Assembly: GCF_000425305.1 (NCBI RefSeq)
Contig: NZ_AUDE01000020.1
Location: 1-64,000, forward strand
From: Psychroserpens burtonensis DSM 12212
Lineage (GTDB): Bacteria > Bacteroidota > Bacteroidia > Flavobacteriales > Flavobacteriaceae
DNA length: 64,000 nucleotides
Direction: 5' to 3'
In this document: positions 1 to 8,491 of the stretch, piece after piece
How positions within the stretch are numbered: the first letter of the stretch is position 1
How the letters are laid out: every line of letters begins with the position of its first letter
Translations under genes and position numbers: made by a program
Notes under the pieces: generated by a model
The model's input: the letters and a program-made list of their open reading frames with translations, nothing else
The model's database searches: none
Told to the model about the DNA's origin: nothing

Positions 1-2660
1 GCAATGTTAATAGCATTCCAGTCATTGGCTAGTTTTTCATTATCATCACCAGAACATTCAATAAACTCGTCTTTTAGAGAACAGTTATCTAAGTTCGGAG
101 CAATTGTATCAACCACAGATATAGTTTGCGTATCTGAAATTGAATTACCGCACTCGTCAGTAGCAGTCCAAGTTCTAGTAATTGTTTCTGTAGATCCGCA
201 AGCATCAACAGAATCATCACTGAATGTGATCGTTACACCTCCGCAGTTATCAACAGCTGTTGCACTTCCGGTATCTGTTGGGTCAGTACTTTCGTTACAT
301 TCTATGATGACATTCACTGGCATACTCAATGTAGGAACTTCATTATCTTCAATGATAATAGTTTGAATTTCTGATACTGAATTTCCACAGTCATCTGTGG
401 CAGTCCATGTTCTAGAAATAGTTTGAGTGCTACCACAATTTGTAGTAGAAGTATCTGTATAATTTAAGGTGACACTTCCACAGGTATCTAAAGCGGTTGC
501 TGTTCCCGTATTAGGGGGATTAGTGTTTTCTCCACATTCTCTAACTTTATTTGGAGGAATTGTAATCGTTGGAGGTGTTGTATCTACAACAGTAATAATC
601 TGGGTGTCTGTTGACGTGTTTCCACAATCATCTGCAGCAGTCCAAGTTCTAGTAATTGTTTCTGTAGATCCGCAAGCATCAACAAAATCATCACTGAATG
701 TTATAGTTACATTTCCGCAGGTATCAGTAGCTGTTGCATTACCTGTGTTTGTTGGACTTGTATCATCATTACACTCTATATTTGTATTTGATGGTACTAA
801 TAGGGATGGAGGTGTTGTATCTTGAATAACGATAGTTTGTACATAAGAATCTATAGTCACTCCACATTCGTCTGTAAATGACCAAGTATTTGTATAAGAA
901 CCATTACTCGGACAATTTGTCTCTGAAACAAATGGCCCAGAAGTTTTAATTAATGTAAAATTACACTTATCAGTATTGGGTTCTAGGTTTTGTGCGTCAT
1001 TGATAGCGTCAGTAGTAGAACAATCAATAATAACATCTAAAGCATTAGGTATCGTTGCCCAATTGACTTCAGGTTGAATTATATCAATAATTAAAGGTAA
1101 TAGGTCTCCTTGATTACAATCTCTTATAGATGCAGAACTAAGGGTTGTTTGAACATTTGGATTTTGAACACCTGTATAAGATGCTATAAACTGAATCTCA
1201 AAATCTAAGTCACAATCCGTTTGTAAAAAATAACAGTCGTCTTGAATTTGAAGATCGAATAGAACTTCCAATATATTATCACCTACATCTAGCATGCCAT
1301 CATCAAAAGAAAACAGGGCTTCTCTAGTATTAATATCATAGTCAAGTGTAATACCCGATGGTAAGTTATTTGCAGAGACACCTGTTATTTGTGGAGGTAG
1401 AATACCTGAAACTGTTAGGTTTTGAGCACTATCATTTCCTCTATTGAACATATCAAAACTAAAACCTAGAGATGAACCTGGTATTGCAGGACTACTCCCA
1501 GACTCTAAAACTAAATCAATTGGAGCAAGATCCGGAGCCCAAACTTCAATAGATAGACCTAAAAGGTATAAGCCATAAGTCTCTTGGTCTGATGTTAATC
1601 TAAATGTCGCTGAAGATTGATTGTTAGCAATTGCTGTATTTAGAGTGTTTGCTAAGTTAAATATGCTAGCATCAAAGCCTAAAGTGTTTAAACTTGCTGG
1701 ATTTCTATTAATAAAATTGATTCCTCTATCAGTGATTTTACTGTTAAAGAAGTTTGTTGAAAGCCGTTGAGCAGTAGAAATATCTTGGTAGACTCCTAAA
1801 ACATTTCTTATTTGCAGCATGTCTCCACCTAAATCTCTATCTCCTTCTAAAGCGCCAATTAAAATATCTGCATCTACATTGCCATTTGGTACAGTTTGAA
1901 AACCGTCAAAGACAATATCAAAGTTATTATTTGATGCCGTAACTTGAGCATAACCGTCGTATAAACTAATATTTTTTGAAGGTAATTTTGGGCTTTCATA
2001 AACAAATACAATTTGCCAACCACCAGAGGTACCAATATTTGTAAAATCATGACCTGTAAGACTACCAGTTTTGGCTTCTACATTTGCAACTTGATATTTA
2101 CCATATGCAGATCCTAAGTTTTGGACTTCGTTAGTAATATCTTTAAAACAAATATAGGGATCGTTATCGATATGAGTAGCTCTATCTCTTCCTCTATACA
2201 CAATCTCGTCAGCTGTAATAGTAGTATATGTATTTTGTCCTGGTAACATTAACTTCACATCATTGTAGTTCCAGTTAGGTTGATTTTCAGAATTAATATT
2301 ATTAGTAGGTTCTCTATCGGCAGCAGCCCAATATAAATAGACTTTGTACATTGATAAACATGCGAGATGAGGCTCAGGATTAACAAGGTTTGCACTACTA
2401 GAATTAAATGTAGTATTGTCATTATCAATATCTACAAATACATTATTGTTAAAAGAATGATTTCCAGAATTACCGTTATAGTTTTGTGTAGAAGTTCTAG
2501 AAAGCACATTGTTAGCAATCATGCAAACATCACCTTTAACAGTTTCATTGAGACGCGCTTCGAAAGAATCTAACACTTGCGCATTTGCAAAAAGACCAAA
2601 GCATATAGCAAGTATAGCAATGAGATTTTTGAAGGTATTATGATTAATAGCAGTTTTCAT
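1..2660 (-). CDS. Large secreted HYR-like repeat protein (C-terminus outside window)
   Basis: The reading frame is open from the ATG at 2658-2660 to the window edge, about 886 residues, and its C-terminal part lies beyond position 1. A signal peptide covers residues 1-27, ending FGLFANA|Q. Residues about 30-600 form a large extracellular region with WAAADRE and [11 protein letters not shown] segments, of the kind seen at the N-terminus of flavobacterial adhesin-like proteins. From about residue 615 come tandem HYR-like units of 79 residues, each with a TPP start, an IEC, a DTCGN and a TRTWTA(A/T)D(D/E)CGN motif. Such proteins usually end in a T9SS sorting or gliding-motility C-terminal domain, which is inferred here and cannot be seen. 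Likely a surface or secreted adhesin. No function beyond that can be assigned. Confidence 0.85.
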   Translation of the reverse strand, partial: MKTAINHNTFKNLIAILAICFGLFANAQVLDSFEARLNETVKGDVCMIANNVLSRTSTQNYNGNSGNHSFNNNVFVDIDNDNTTFNSSSANLVNPEPHLACLSMYKVYLYWAAADREPTNNINSENQPNWNYNDVKLMLPGQNTYTTITADEIVYRGRDRATHIDNDPYICFKDITNEVQNLGSAYGKYQVANVEAKTGSLTGHDFTNIGTSGGWQIVFVYESPKLPSKNISLYDGYAQVTASNNNFDIVFDGFQTVPNGNVDADILIGALEGDRDLGGDMLQIRNVLGVYQDISTAQRLSTNFFNSKITDRGINFINRNPASLNTLGFDASIFNLANTLNTAIANNQSSATFRLTSDQETYGLYLLGLSIEVWAPDLAPIDLVLESGSSPAIPGSSLGFSFDMFNRGNDSAQNLTVSGILPPQITGVSANNLPSGITLDYDINTREALFSFDDGMLDVGDNILEVLFDLQIQDDCYFLQTDCDLDFEIQFIASYTGVQNPNVQTTLSSASIRDCNQGDLLPLIIDIIQPEVNWATIPNALDVIIDCSTTDAINDAQNLEPNTDKCNFTLIKTSGPFVSETNCPSNGSYTNTWSFTDECGVTIDSYVQTIVIQDTTPPSLLVPSNTNIECNDDTSPTNTGNATATDTCGNVTITFSDDFVDACGSTETITRTWTAADDCGNTSTDTQIITVVDTTPPTITIPPNKVRECGENTNPPNTGTATALDTCGSVTLNYTDTSTTNCGSTQTISRTWTATDDCGNSVSEIQTIIIEDNEVPTLSMPVNVIIECNESTDPTDTGSATAVDNCGGVTITFSDDSVDACGSTETITRTWTATDECGNSISDTQTISVVDTIAPNLDNCSLKDEFIECSGDDNEKLANDWNAINI
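118..828 (-). repeat. Tandem ~237-bp coding repeats (HYR-like domains)
   Basis: Three consecutive units of 79 codons encode the HYR-like domains of the large secreted protein. Units one and three are almost identical at the DNA level: about 65 bases starting at 162 match those starting at 636 with one visible mismatch, a 474-base offset that is exactly two units. The middle unit is more diverged. This suggests recent conversion or duplication between alternate units. Confidence 0.8.
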
Positions 2661-3143
2661 AAATACATTTTATTTTACTTAACTATCTCTAGTTAAATTT
2701 GGGACTTAGTTTTAATATTTTTGATACATCGTTCATAATTTTCACAAACGCTTATATATAAATTTGTAATTTACTTTTGACGCTTACTTGACTTCATTAC
2801 ATTTTGTAACTCTACAAGTTAGTGTTTTACCTTTGGTACTGAACATCATTAAGGTGTTAAAATACTTTGTAATGCGATTTAAAAAATAAATATAACTAAT
2901 AGAAACCTTCTCGGGCACAATTAGTGGTGTAAAATATTTTGAGGGAAGAACATTGTTAACCAATGCGTGTTAAATGGATATTAATATATTTTTGATTTGG
3001 GTTTAAAAGGCGTTAATTTAACTTCACAAATGAACTAAATACAAATTCGTTTGACAAATTTAAATGCTAAAGGGCGCAAAATACTCGTTAAAACGGAATA
3101 ATACAACATTTTATCGATAAAAAATGTATTTAATCGGATATGG
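2661..3143. other. Divergent intergenic region between secreted protein and sixA
   Basis: This AT-rich 483-bp spacer separates divergent genes. It has stops in all frames and no recognisable RNA gene. The only feature I can support is a plus-strand promoter-like pair at 2805-2835. If that promoter drives sixA, the leader would be about 300 nt long, which leaves room for an unrecognised regulatory leader or small RNA. Confidence 0.5.
2805..2835 (+). promoter_or_regulatory. Candidate sigma-A promoter TTG-N20-TACCTTTG
   Basis: A -33 TTG at 2805-2807 and an exact TAnnTTTG -7 element (TACCTTTG, 2828-2835) are separated by 20 bases. This fits the Bacteroidota consensus TTG-N17-23-TAnnTTTG. The predicted start near 2841 is about 300 bases before sixA, so the target is inferred. 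Confidence 0.4.
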
Positions 3144-3632
3144 ATGAAAACACTTATACTAGTTAGGCACGCCAAATCATCATGTAAACATAATGTTGAC
3201 GACAAAGATAGACCGCTAAATAATAGAGGAAATAATGATGCAGAATTAGTGTCAAGAGCCTTTAAATGTAAAGATCTAGAGCTAAAGCACATTTATTCAA
3301 GTCCAGCCAATAGGGCCTTGTCAACATGTAAAATATTTATCAATAATTTGAATATTGAAAATGATAAAATTATAATTGAAAATGATTTGTATGATTTTGG
3401 AGGAGATCAAGTCATTAGTTTTATTAAAAAGTTAAACCAAAATTATCAAAATGTTATGATTTTTGGCCATAACCACGCTTTCACATCTATTTGCAATATA
3501 TTTGGTGATTCTTTTATTGATAATCTTCCTACAAGCGGATTAGTCGTCATTGATTTTGATGTTAATTCATGGAGTGATATTAATAAAGGATGTACCAGAT
3601 TTACGATTTTTCCAAGAGATTTAAAACAATGA
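3144..3632 (+). CDS. SixA-like histidine phosphatase
   Basis: A 162-residue member of the histidine phosphatase (phosphoglycerate mutase-like) superfamily, close to SixA phosphohistidine phosphatases in length. The catalytic LVRHAKSS motif is at residues 6-13 with His9 as the nucleophile; Arg57 lies in SSPANRA, and the second active-site histidine is in GHNH at 108-111. The protein should be cytoplasmic, with no signal peptide. Its stop overlaps the ppk1 start in an ATGA (3629-3632), so the two are translationally coupled and the phosphatase probably belongs to polyphosphate or phosphohistidine physiology. The true substrate cannot be read from the sequence. Confidence 0.85.
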   Translation: MKTLILVRHAKSSCKHNVDDKDRPLNNRGNNDAELVSRAFKCKDLELKHIYSSPANRALSTCKIFINNLNIENDKIIIENDLYDFGGDQVISFIKKLNQNYQNVMIFGHNHAFTSICNIFGDSFIDNLPTSGLVVIDFDVNSWSDINKGCTRFTIFPRDLKQ

Positions 3633-5680
3633 CAAAAGATAAAAACAGTTATATAAATAGAGAGTTAAGCTGGCTTCAATTTAATGATAGAGTATTACAA
3701 GAAGCTGCTGATGAAAGTGTCCCTCTAATTGAACGTTTTCGTTTTTTAGGGATTTTTTCTAATAATTTAGATGAATTTTTTAAAGTACGTTATGCTACCG
3801 TAAAGCGAATTGATGAAGCAGGAAAAGGTGGTAAAAGCGAGTTAGGAATGAAAGCTTCTGAGCTTCTTGAAATTATCACTCAAGTTGTTATAAAACAACA
3901 AAGTACAAGTTTAGATATATTAGCTAATATTGGTGAAAAGCTAGAAAAGGAAAGGATTTTTATTGTTGATGAAAAAACAATTAAAAAAGACCATCATGAC
4001 TTTATAAAAGACTATTTTATTCAACAGGTTAGTCCTGCGTTAGTTACTATAATATTAAATGATTTATTAGAATTGCCGGTGCTTAAAGATATTTCTGCTT
4101 ATTTAGCAATAAAAATGGAGCTTACCAGTGGGAAAAAGCAATATGCTCTTATTGAAATTCCTAAATCAATGGACCGTTTTATTGTTTTACCCTCTGCGGG
4201 AGATAATAGCTATATAATGATTCTAGATGATTTATTGAGGTATTGTATGGATGACATTTTCAATATCTTTAATTATAATAGTATTACTGCTAATATGATT
4301 AAAATAACAAGAGATGGTGAGTTGGATTTTGATAGTGATCTGAGTAAAAGTTTTATTGAAAAGTTATCTGATAGCGTAAAAGATAGACAAATTGGTGATC
4401 CAGTTCGCTTTGTTTATGATAAAACAATTGATGAAGAGACATTAGTATATCTTATGTCTAAAATGGGCATTGAATCTAAGGATAGTGTTATTCCTGGAGG
4501 TCGTTATCACAATAGGAGAGATTATATGGGGTTTCCTAGTCTTGGAAGAACAGATTTATTATATGATAAAATAATTCCTTTACCAGTAAAAGGGTTAAGT
4601 ATTCAAAACAGCATTTTTAGTTCTATTTCAAAAAAAGATTATTTGCTCCATACACCTTATCAAACATTCTCCTATGTTGTTAAGTTTTTGCGTGAAGCCG
4701 CTCTTGATCCTCAAGTTAAATCTATTAAAATTACTATTTATAGATTGGCGCAAATCTCACATATTGCGAGTTCTTTGATTAATGCAGCAAAAAATGGAAA
4801 AAAAGTAACTGTTGTTATAGAATTAAGAGCACGTTTTGATGAGCAAGCCAACATTGATTATGCGGAGCAAATGCAGGATGAAGGTGTTAATTTACTATTT
4901 GGTGTTCCAGGATTAAAAGTTCATAGTAAAATTTGTGTTATAGAGCGAGAAGAAGACAATTCTACAAAGCGTTACGGATTCATAAGTACCGGAAACTTTA
5001 ATGAATCGACAGCCAGAATTTATACTGACTTTACTTTATTTACAGCGAATCAAAAAATATTAAAAGATGTTAACATGGTGTTTAATTTTTTTGACACTAA
5101 TTATCGCATATATAGATATAAACATATCATAACATCTCCTCATTATACGAAATCGAAACTATTTACACTTATTGATACAGAAATTGATAATGTAAAGGAT
5201 GGAAAACCAGCATTTATTAAACTGAAATTAAACAGTATTTCAAGTTATAAAATGATTGACAAGTTATACGAAGCGAGTAGAGCGGGTGTTAAAATTCAAA
5301 TGATAGTGAGAGGTATTTGTTGTTTAGTTCCTGGCGTTACAGGAATGAGTGAAAACATTGAAGTTATTAGTATCATCGATAAATTTCTAGAGCATACTAG
5401 AATGTATGTTTTTTGTAATAATAATGATACTAAAGTTTATATTTCTTCTGCAGATTGGATGACGCGTAACATAGAAAATAGAGTAGAAGTAAGTTGTCCC
5501 ATTTATCAAGATGATATTAAAAAAGAATTGTTAGATGTTTTTGATATTTGTTGGAGTGATAATGTAAAGGCTAGAGTAATTGAAAGTTCTCAAAGTAACG
5601 AATATAGAAAAGATAATAAAGTTAAAGTTAGAGCACAATTTGCGCTTTACGATTATTTTAAAGAAAAACTGAATTCATAG
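3629..5680 (+). CDS. ppk1: Polyphosphate kinase 1
   Basis: PPK1 reversibly transfers the gamma-phosphate of ATP to polyphosphate. The start chosen is the ATG at 3629, which overlaps the sixA stop and puts the family hallmark NRELSWLQFNDRV within the first 25 residues; an upstream in-frame ATG at 3590 lies inside sixA. The product is 683 residues, normal for the family. The autophosphorylated histidine is His432 in KVHSKICVIE and the second active-site histidine is His589 in FLEHTR, matching the E. coli positions 435 and 592. The phospholipase D-like segment STGNFNESTARIYTD is intact. ppx follows one base after the stop, forming a synthesis/degradation operon. Confidence 0.96.
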   Translation: MTKDKNSYINRELSWLQFNDRVLQEAADESVPLIERFRFLGIFSNNLDEFFKVRYATVKRIDEAGKGGKSELGMKASELLEIITQVVIKQQSTSLDILANIGEKLEKERIFIVDEKTIKKDHHDFIKDYFIQQVSPALVTIILNDLLELPVLKDISAYLAIKMELTSGKKQYALIEIPKSMDRFIVLPSAGDNSYIMILDDLLRYCMDDIFNIFNYNSITANMIKITRDGELDFDSDLSKSFIEKLSDSVKDRQIGDPVRFVYDKTIDEETLVYLMSKMGIESKDSVIPGGRYHNRRDYMGFPSLGRTDLLYDKIIPLPVKGLSIQNSIFSSISKKDYLLHTPYQTFSYVVKFLREAALDPQVKSIKITIYRLAQISHIASSLINAAKNGKKVTVVIELRARFDEQANIDYAEQMQDEGVNLLFGVPGLKVHSKICVIEREEDNSTKRYGFISTGNFNESTARIYTDFTLFTANQKILKDVNMVFNFFDTNYRIYRYKHIITSPHYTKSKLFTLIDTEIDNVKDGKPAFIKLKLNSISSYKMIDKLYEASRAGVKIQMIVRGICCLVPGVTGMSENIEVISIIDKFLEHTRMYVFCNNNDTKVYISSADWMTRNIENRVEVSCPIYQDDIKKELLDVFDICWSDNVKARVIESSQSNEYRKDNKVKVRAQFALYDYFKEKLNS

Positions 5681-5681
5681 T

Positions 5682-6587
5682 ATGTTAACCATTAAAAAAT
5701 ATGCAGCAATAGATATAGGGTCTAATGCCGTTAGACTTTTGATTGCCAGTATTATAGAACAAAAAGGACAACCAGTTAAGTTTAAGAAAACCTCTCTAGT
5801 TCGTGTTCCAATTAGACTTGGAGCAGACGTGTTTTTAAATGGAGAGATTTCCGAAGACAATCAAAAGCGCATGTTAGACACTATGACTGCCTTTAGGTTA
5901 TTAATGCAATCACATAAGGTTATTACCTATAAAGCTTGTGCTACTTCTGCAATGCGAGAGGCAGATAATGGAGTCGAACTTTCTAAACTAATCTCAAAAA
6001 AAGCAAAGATTCATATTGATATTATTGGAGGAGAGGAAGAGGCAGCTATTATCGCTGCTACCGATTTAAATTCATATATAAAAGAAGATAAAACGTATTT
6101 ATATGTAGATGTTGGTGGCGGTAGTACAGAGTTTACTGTGATTCATCTTGGCAAAACAGTAGCATCAAAATCATTTAAAATAGGAACCGTAAGGCTGCTT
6201 AATGATATTGTTAAAAAAGAGACTTGGCAAGAGCTTGAGAGTTGGATAAAAACAAACACAAAAGGGTATGATGTTGTCGATTTAATCGGTTCTGGTGGTA
6301 ACATTAATAAAATATTTAAAATTTCTGGTAAAGCAATGGGTAAACCGTTAACCTACTTTTATTTAACGTCGTATTATAATAAACTTCAAACGTATTCTTA
6401 CGAAGAACGTATTACTGAGCTCGAACTTAATCCTGATCGTGCAGATGTTATTATTCCTGCTACAAGAATCTATTTATCTGCTATGAAGTGGAGTGGAGCG
6501 AAGGATATGTATGTGCCTAAAATTGGGCTTTCAGATGGAATAATAAAAAGTGTTTATTTTAAAACAGTATCGAGTATTGATTTATAA
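5682..6587 (+). CDS. ppx: Exopolyphosphatase, Ppx/GppA family
   Basis: A 301-residue ASKHA-fold phosphatase that removes terminal phosphate from polyphosphate or pppGpp. The first phosphate loop IDIGSNAVRLLI is at residues 9-20, the second VDVGGGSTEF at about 142-151, and GSGGNINK at about 205-212. It lacks the C-terminal HD-like domain of long E. coli-type Ppx, so it is the short form common in this phylum. It begins one base after ppk1 and is presumably co-transcribed with sixA and ppk1. Whether it prefers polyphosphate or pppGpp is not visible in the sequence; the operon context favours polyphosphate. Confidence 0.93.
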   Translation: MLTIKKYAAIDIGSNAVRLLIASIIEQKGQPVKFKKTSLVRVPIRLGADVFLNGEISEDNQKRMLDTMTAFRLLMQSHKVITYKACATSAMREADNGVELSKLISKKAKIHIDIIGGEEEAAIIAATDLNSYIKEDKTYLYVDVGGGSTEFTVIHLGKTVASKSFKIGTVRLLNDIVKKETWQELESWIKTNTKGYDVVDLIGSGGNINKIFKISGKAMGKPLTYFYLTSYYNKLQTYSYEERITELELNPDRADVIIPATRIYLSAMKWSGAKDMYVPKIGLSDGIIKSVYFKTVSSIDL

Positions 6588-6742
6588 ATAAGTAGACCTT
6601 GAAACCATTTTAAGCTCAGAAAATCAATATTTATTTTTTAATTTTAAATTTCATCCTATATTTACAGTCTCAAATCTTTGCTAAAAGCTAGCCTGATTTT
6701 GAGGTTATTCTCCTAAAAACGAGAAGCCTAATTAAAATATTT

Positions 6743-7279
6743 ATGCAAATGAAATCATTATTACTTACTCTATTATTTGTGATAGTAACAACGTTATCTT
6801 TCTCACAAGAAGTTAGTTATGGTATAAGGGGAGGATTAAATATCTCAAATTTAGATTTTGATCCCGACCCTACATTTAGTAACCAGCATAGAAATGGATT
6901 TGCCTTTGGAGGATTCGTTGATTATGGTGTGACAGAGCAGTTTTCTATTCAATTAGAGGTTCAATATTCTGCAGAAGGAGCAAAAGCAGATGAGTTAAGA
7001 GCAGATTATATTCAAATGCCAATCATGGCACGTTTTAGTTTGGGTGAGAAATTCACTGTTGGTATAGGACCCATGGTAAGTTTAAAATCTTGGGAAGAGC
7101 AAGACGTTTTCTCAACGTTTACTTTTTCTGGTGTTGGAGGAGTAGAGTATATGATTACAGATGAGTTATTCGTCGATGCTCGTGTCCATTATGGCTTAAG
7201 CAATATTCTCGATAAAGATTTAACAAATCTAGAAGCACAAAATACAACGATACAATTTGGCTTCGGAATTAGAATCTAA
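6743..7279 (+). CDS. Outer membrane beta-barrel (porin-like) protein
   Basis: A 178-residue protein with a signal peptide ending TLSFSQ|E at about residue 21. The rest is alternating beta strands with the pattern of the Bacteroidota outer-membrane beta-barrel domain: GIRGGLNISNL near the mature start, FAFGGFVDYG, MPIMARFSLGEKF, and a C-terminal strand ending FGFGIRI in an aromatic/hydrophobic pattern typical of barrel insertion. Likely an eight-stranded outer-membrane protein of unknown cargo. ATG codons at 6743 and 6749 are both possible starts. It is transcribed alone and ends at a shared hairpin terminator before the convergent miaE. Confidence 0.8.
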   Translation: MQMKSLLLTLLFVIVTTLSFSQEVSYGIRGGLNISNLDFDPDPTFSNQHRNGFAFGGFVDYGVTEQFSIQLEVQYSAEGAKADELRADYIQMPIMARFSLGEKFTVGIGPMVSLKSWEEQDVFSTFTFSGVGGVEYMITDELFVDARVHYGLSNILDKDLTNLEAQNTTIQFGFGIRI

Positions 7280-7300
7280 TTACAATATCATATAAAAATA

Positions 7301-7331
7301 AAAAAGCTTCAATATTGTATTGAAGCTTTTT
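7301..7331. terminator. Bidirectional rho-independent terminator
   Basis: A perfect 14-bp stem (7301-7314 with 7318-7331) around a three-base loop has an A-run on one side and a T-run on the other. It lies between the convergent beta-barrel gene and miaE and can end transcripts from both sides. Confidence 0.88.
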
Positions 7332-7333
7332 TA

Positions 7334-7915
7334 TTATCCATGTATGGTCTCTGTTTTACTTAAATCTTTCATAATATCTGCTTCATAATTAAGTAGCTGT
7401 TGCCATTTTTCATCCACGTCTTTACGGTCACCATATTGTCTAGCAAAACCTAAAAACATCGTGTAATGATTAGCTTCACTTACCATTAATTTCCTGTAAA
7501 ATTCTGCGAGTTCTTTGTCTTTAAGTTCTTCAGAGAGTAATCTAAAACGCTCACAACTTCTTGCTTCAATAAGTGCCGCATATAGAAGTCTGTGTACCAA
7601 TTGCGTTGTTCTACTCCCGCCTTTTGGGAAAAACGTAATTAATTGAAGCACATAATCATCTTTACGATCACGTCCTAAGACCCAACCATTTGCTATAATT
7701 TTATCATGTACCATTTTAAAATGACTAATCTCCTCTTTTACGAGCGCAGTCATCTCAGTAACGAGATCTGAATATTCTGGGAAGCTTACAATTAATGAAA
7801 TCGCGGTACTCGTAGCCTTTTGCTCACAATACGCATGATCTGTGAGGATCTCTTCAATGTTTTTCTCGACGATATTGACCCAACGAGGATCTGTAGGTAA
7901 TTTTAATCCTAACAT
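7334..7915 (-). CDS. miaE: tRNA-(ms2io6A)-hydroxylase MiaE-like
   Basis: A 193-residue ferritin-like four-helix protein matching the MiaE family, which hydroxylates the isopentenyl group of ms2i6A37 in tRNA using a diiron centre. Diiron-type ligands are seen as a Glu in DHAYCEQKA, an ExxH in KEEISHFKMVH at about 60-70, a Glu in LIEARSCERF and an ExxH in SEANHYTMF at about 148-156. Length is as expected for short bacterial homologues. It follows the lipoprotein gene by 2 bp and ends at the shared terminator, so it is the last gene of the dnaX transcript. The exact tRNA substrate is inferred from the family. Confidence 0.87.
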   Translation of the reverse strand: MLGLKLPTDPRWVNIVEKNIEEILTDHAYCEQKATSTAISLIVSFPEYSDLVTEMTALVKEEISHFKMVHDKIIANGWVLGRDRKDDYVLQLITFFPKGGSRTTQLVHRLLYAALIEARSCERFRLLSEELKDKELAEFYRKLMVSEANHYTMFLGFARQYGDRKDVDEKWQQLLNYEADIMKDLSKTETIHG

Positions 7916-7917
7916 AA

Positions 7918-8481
7918 CTAACTGTGGTCTTTTATTAACGTTAAACGTTCGTTTCCTGATCTGTCAATCAAGATTTCATATAATTTAAAGGCATTATTCT
8001 TTGGATTCATTATAGATATACCCAAAGATAATCTTTCAGTATCAGACTGTTCTTGATTCACCCAAACATGTTCTAGTGTGGCATTATTCCAGAAATCTGT
8101 GGATTCAAAATCTCTAAATTTTTCTACGGAAATGTGCTTACTATAAATAATTTTATTTGCAACAGCAACAACGATATCAGATGCGAAAACACGATGATAT
8201 TGAGATGTTCTATTTAGGTTTTTTATAGACTTCTGGATTAATATTTCATGGTCCATCAAAGTATAATTCTTAACACTGACTTTAAATGTTTTAGAAATTA
8301 TAGAATCAGTTTTAATTTCAGTATAACTTTCTGGATAATAATATTTTAAGTCAATTAACTTCTCTTTTTTATTAAAGTTTGAAACGGCATCATTTATACA
8401 GTCAATTTTACTTTTTCTATGATCACAAGACGTTAAGATGACTAGTAAAATTACAAGAATAAAAAGAACTATTTTTTTCAT
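7918..8481 (-). CDS. Lipoprotein of unknown function
   Basis: A 187-residue protein with a lipoprotein signal: Lys-Lys, a hydrophobic stretch, then LTSC with Cys19 as the lipidated residue. The mature part is mixed alpha/beta with no motif I recognise. A conserved-looking segment RLSLGISIMNPKNNAF lies near the C-terminus. It sits 10 bp after dnaX and 2 bp before miaE, so it is co-transcribed with both, but its product must act at the envelope. No function proposed. Confidence 0.75.
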   Translation of the reverse strand: MKKIVLFILVILLVILTSCDHRKSKIDCINDAVSNFNKKEKLIDLKYYYPESYTEIKTDSIISKTFKVSVKNYTLMDHEILIQKSIKNLNRTSQYHRVFASDIVVAVANKIIYSKHISVEKFRDFESTDFWNNATLEHVWVNQEQSDTERLSLGISIMNPKNNAFKLYEILIDRSGNERLTLIKDHS

Positions 8482-8491
8482 GTTGAATGTT

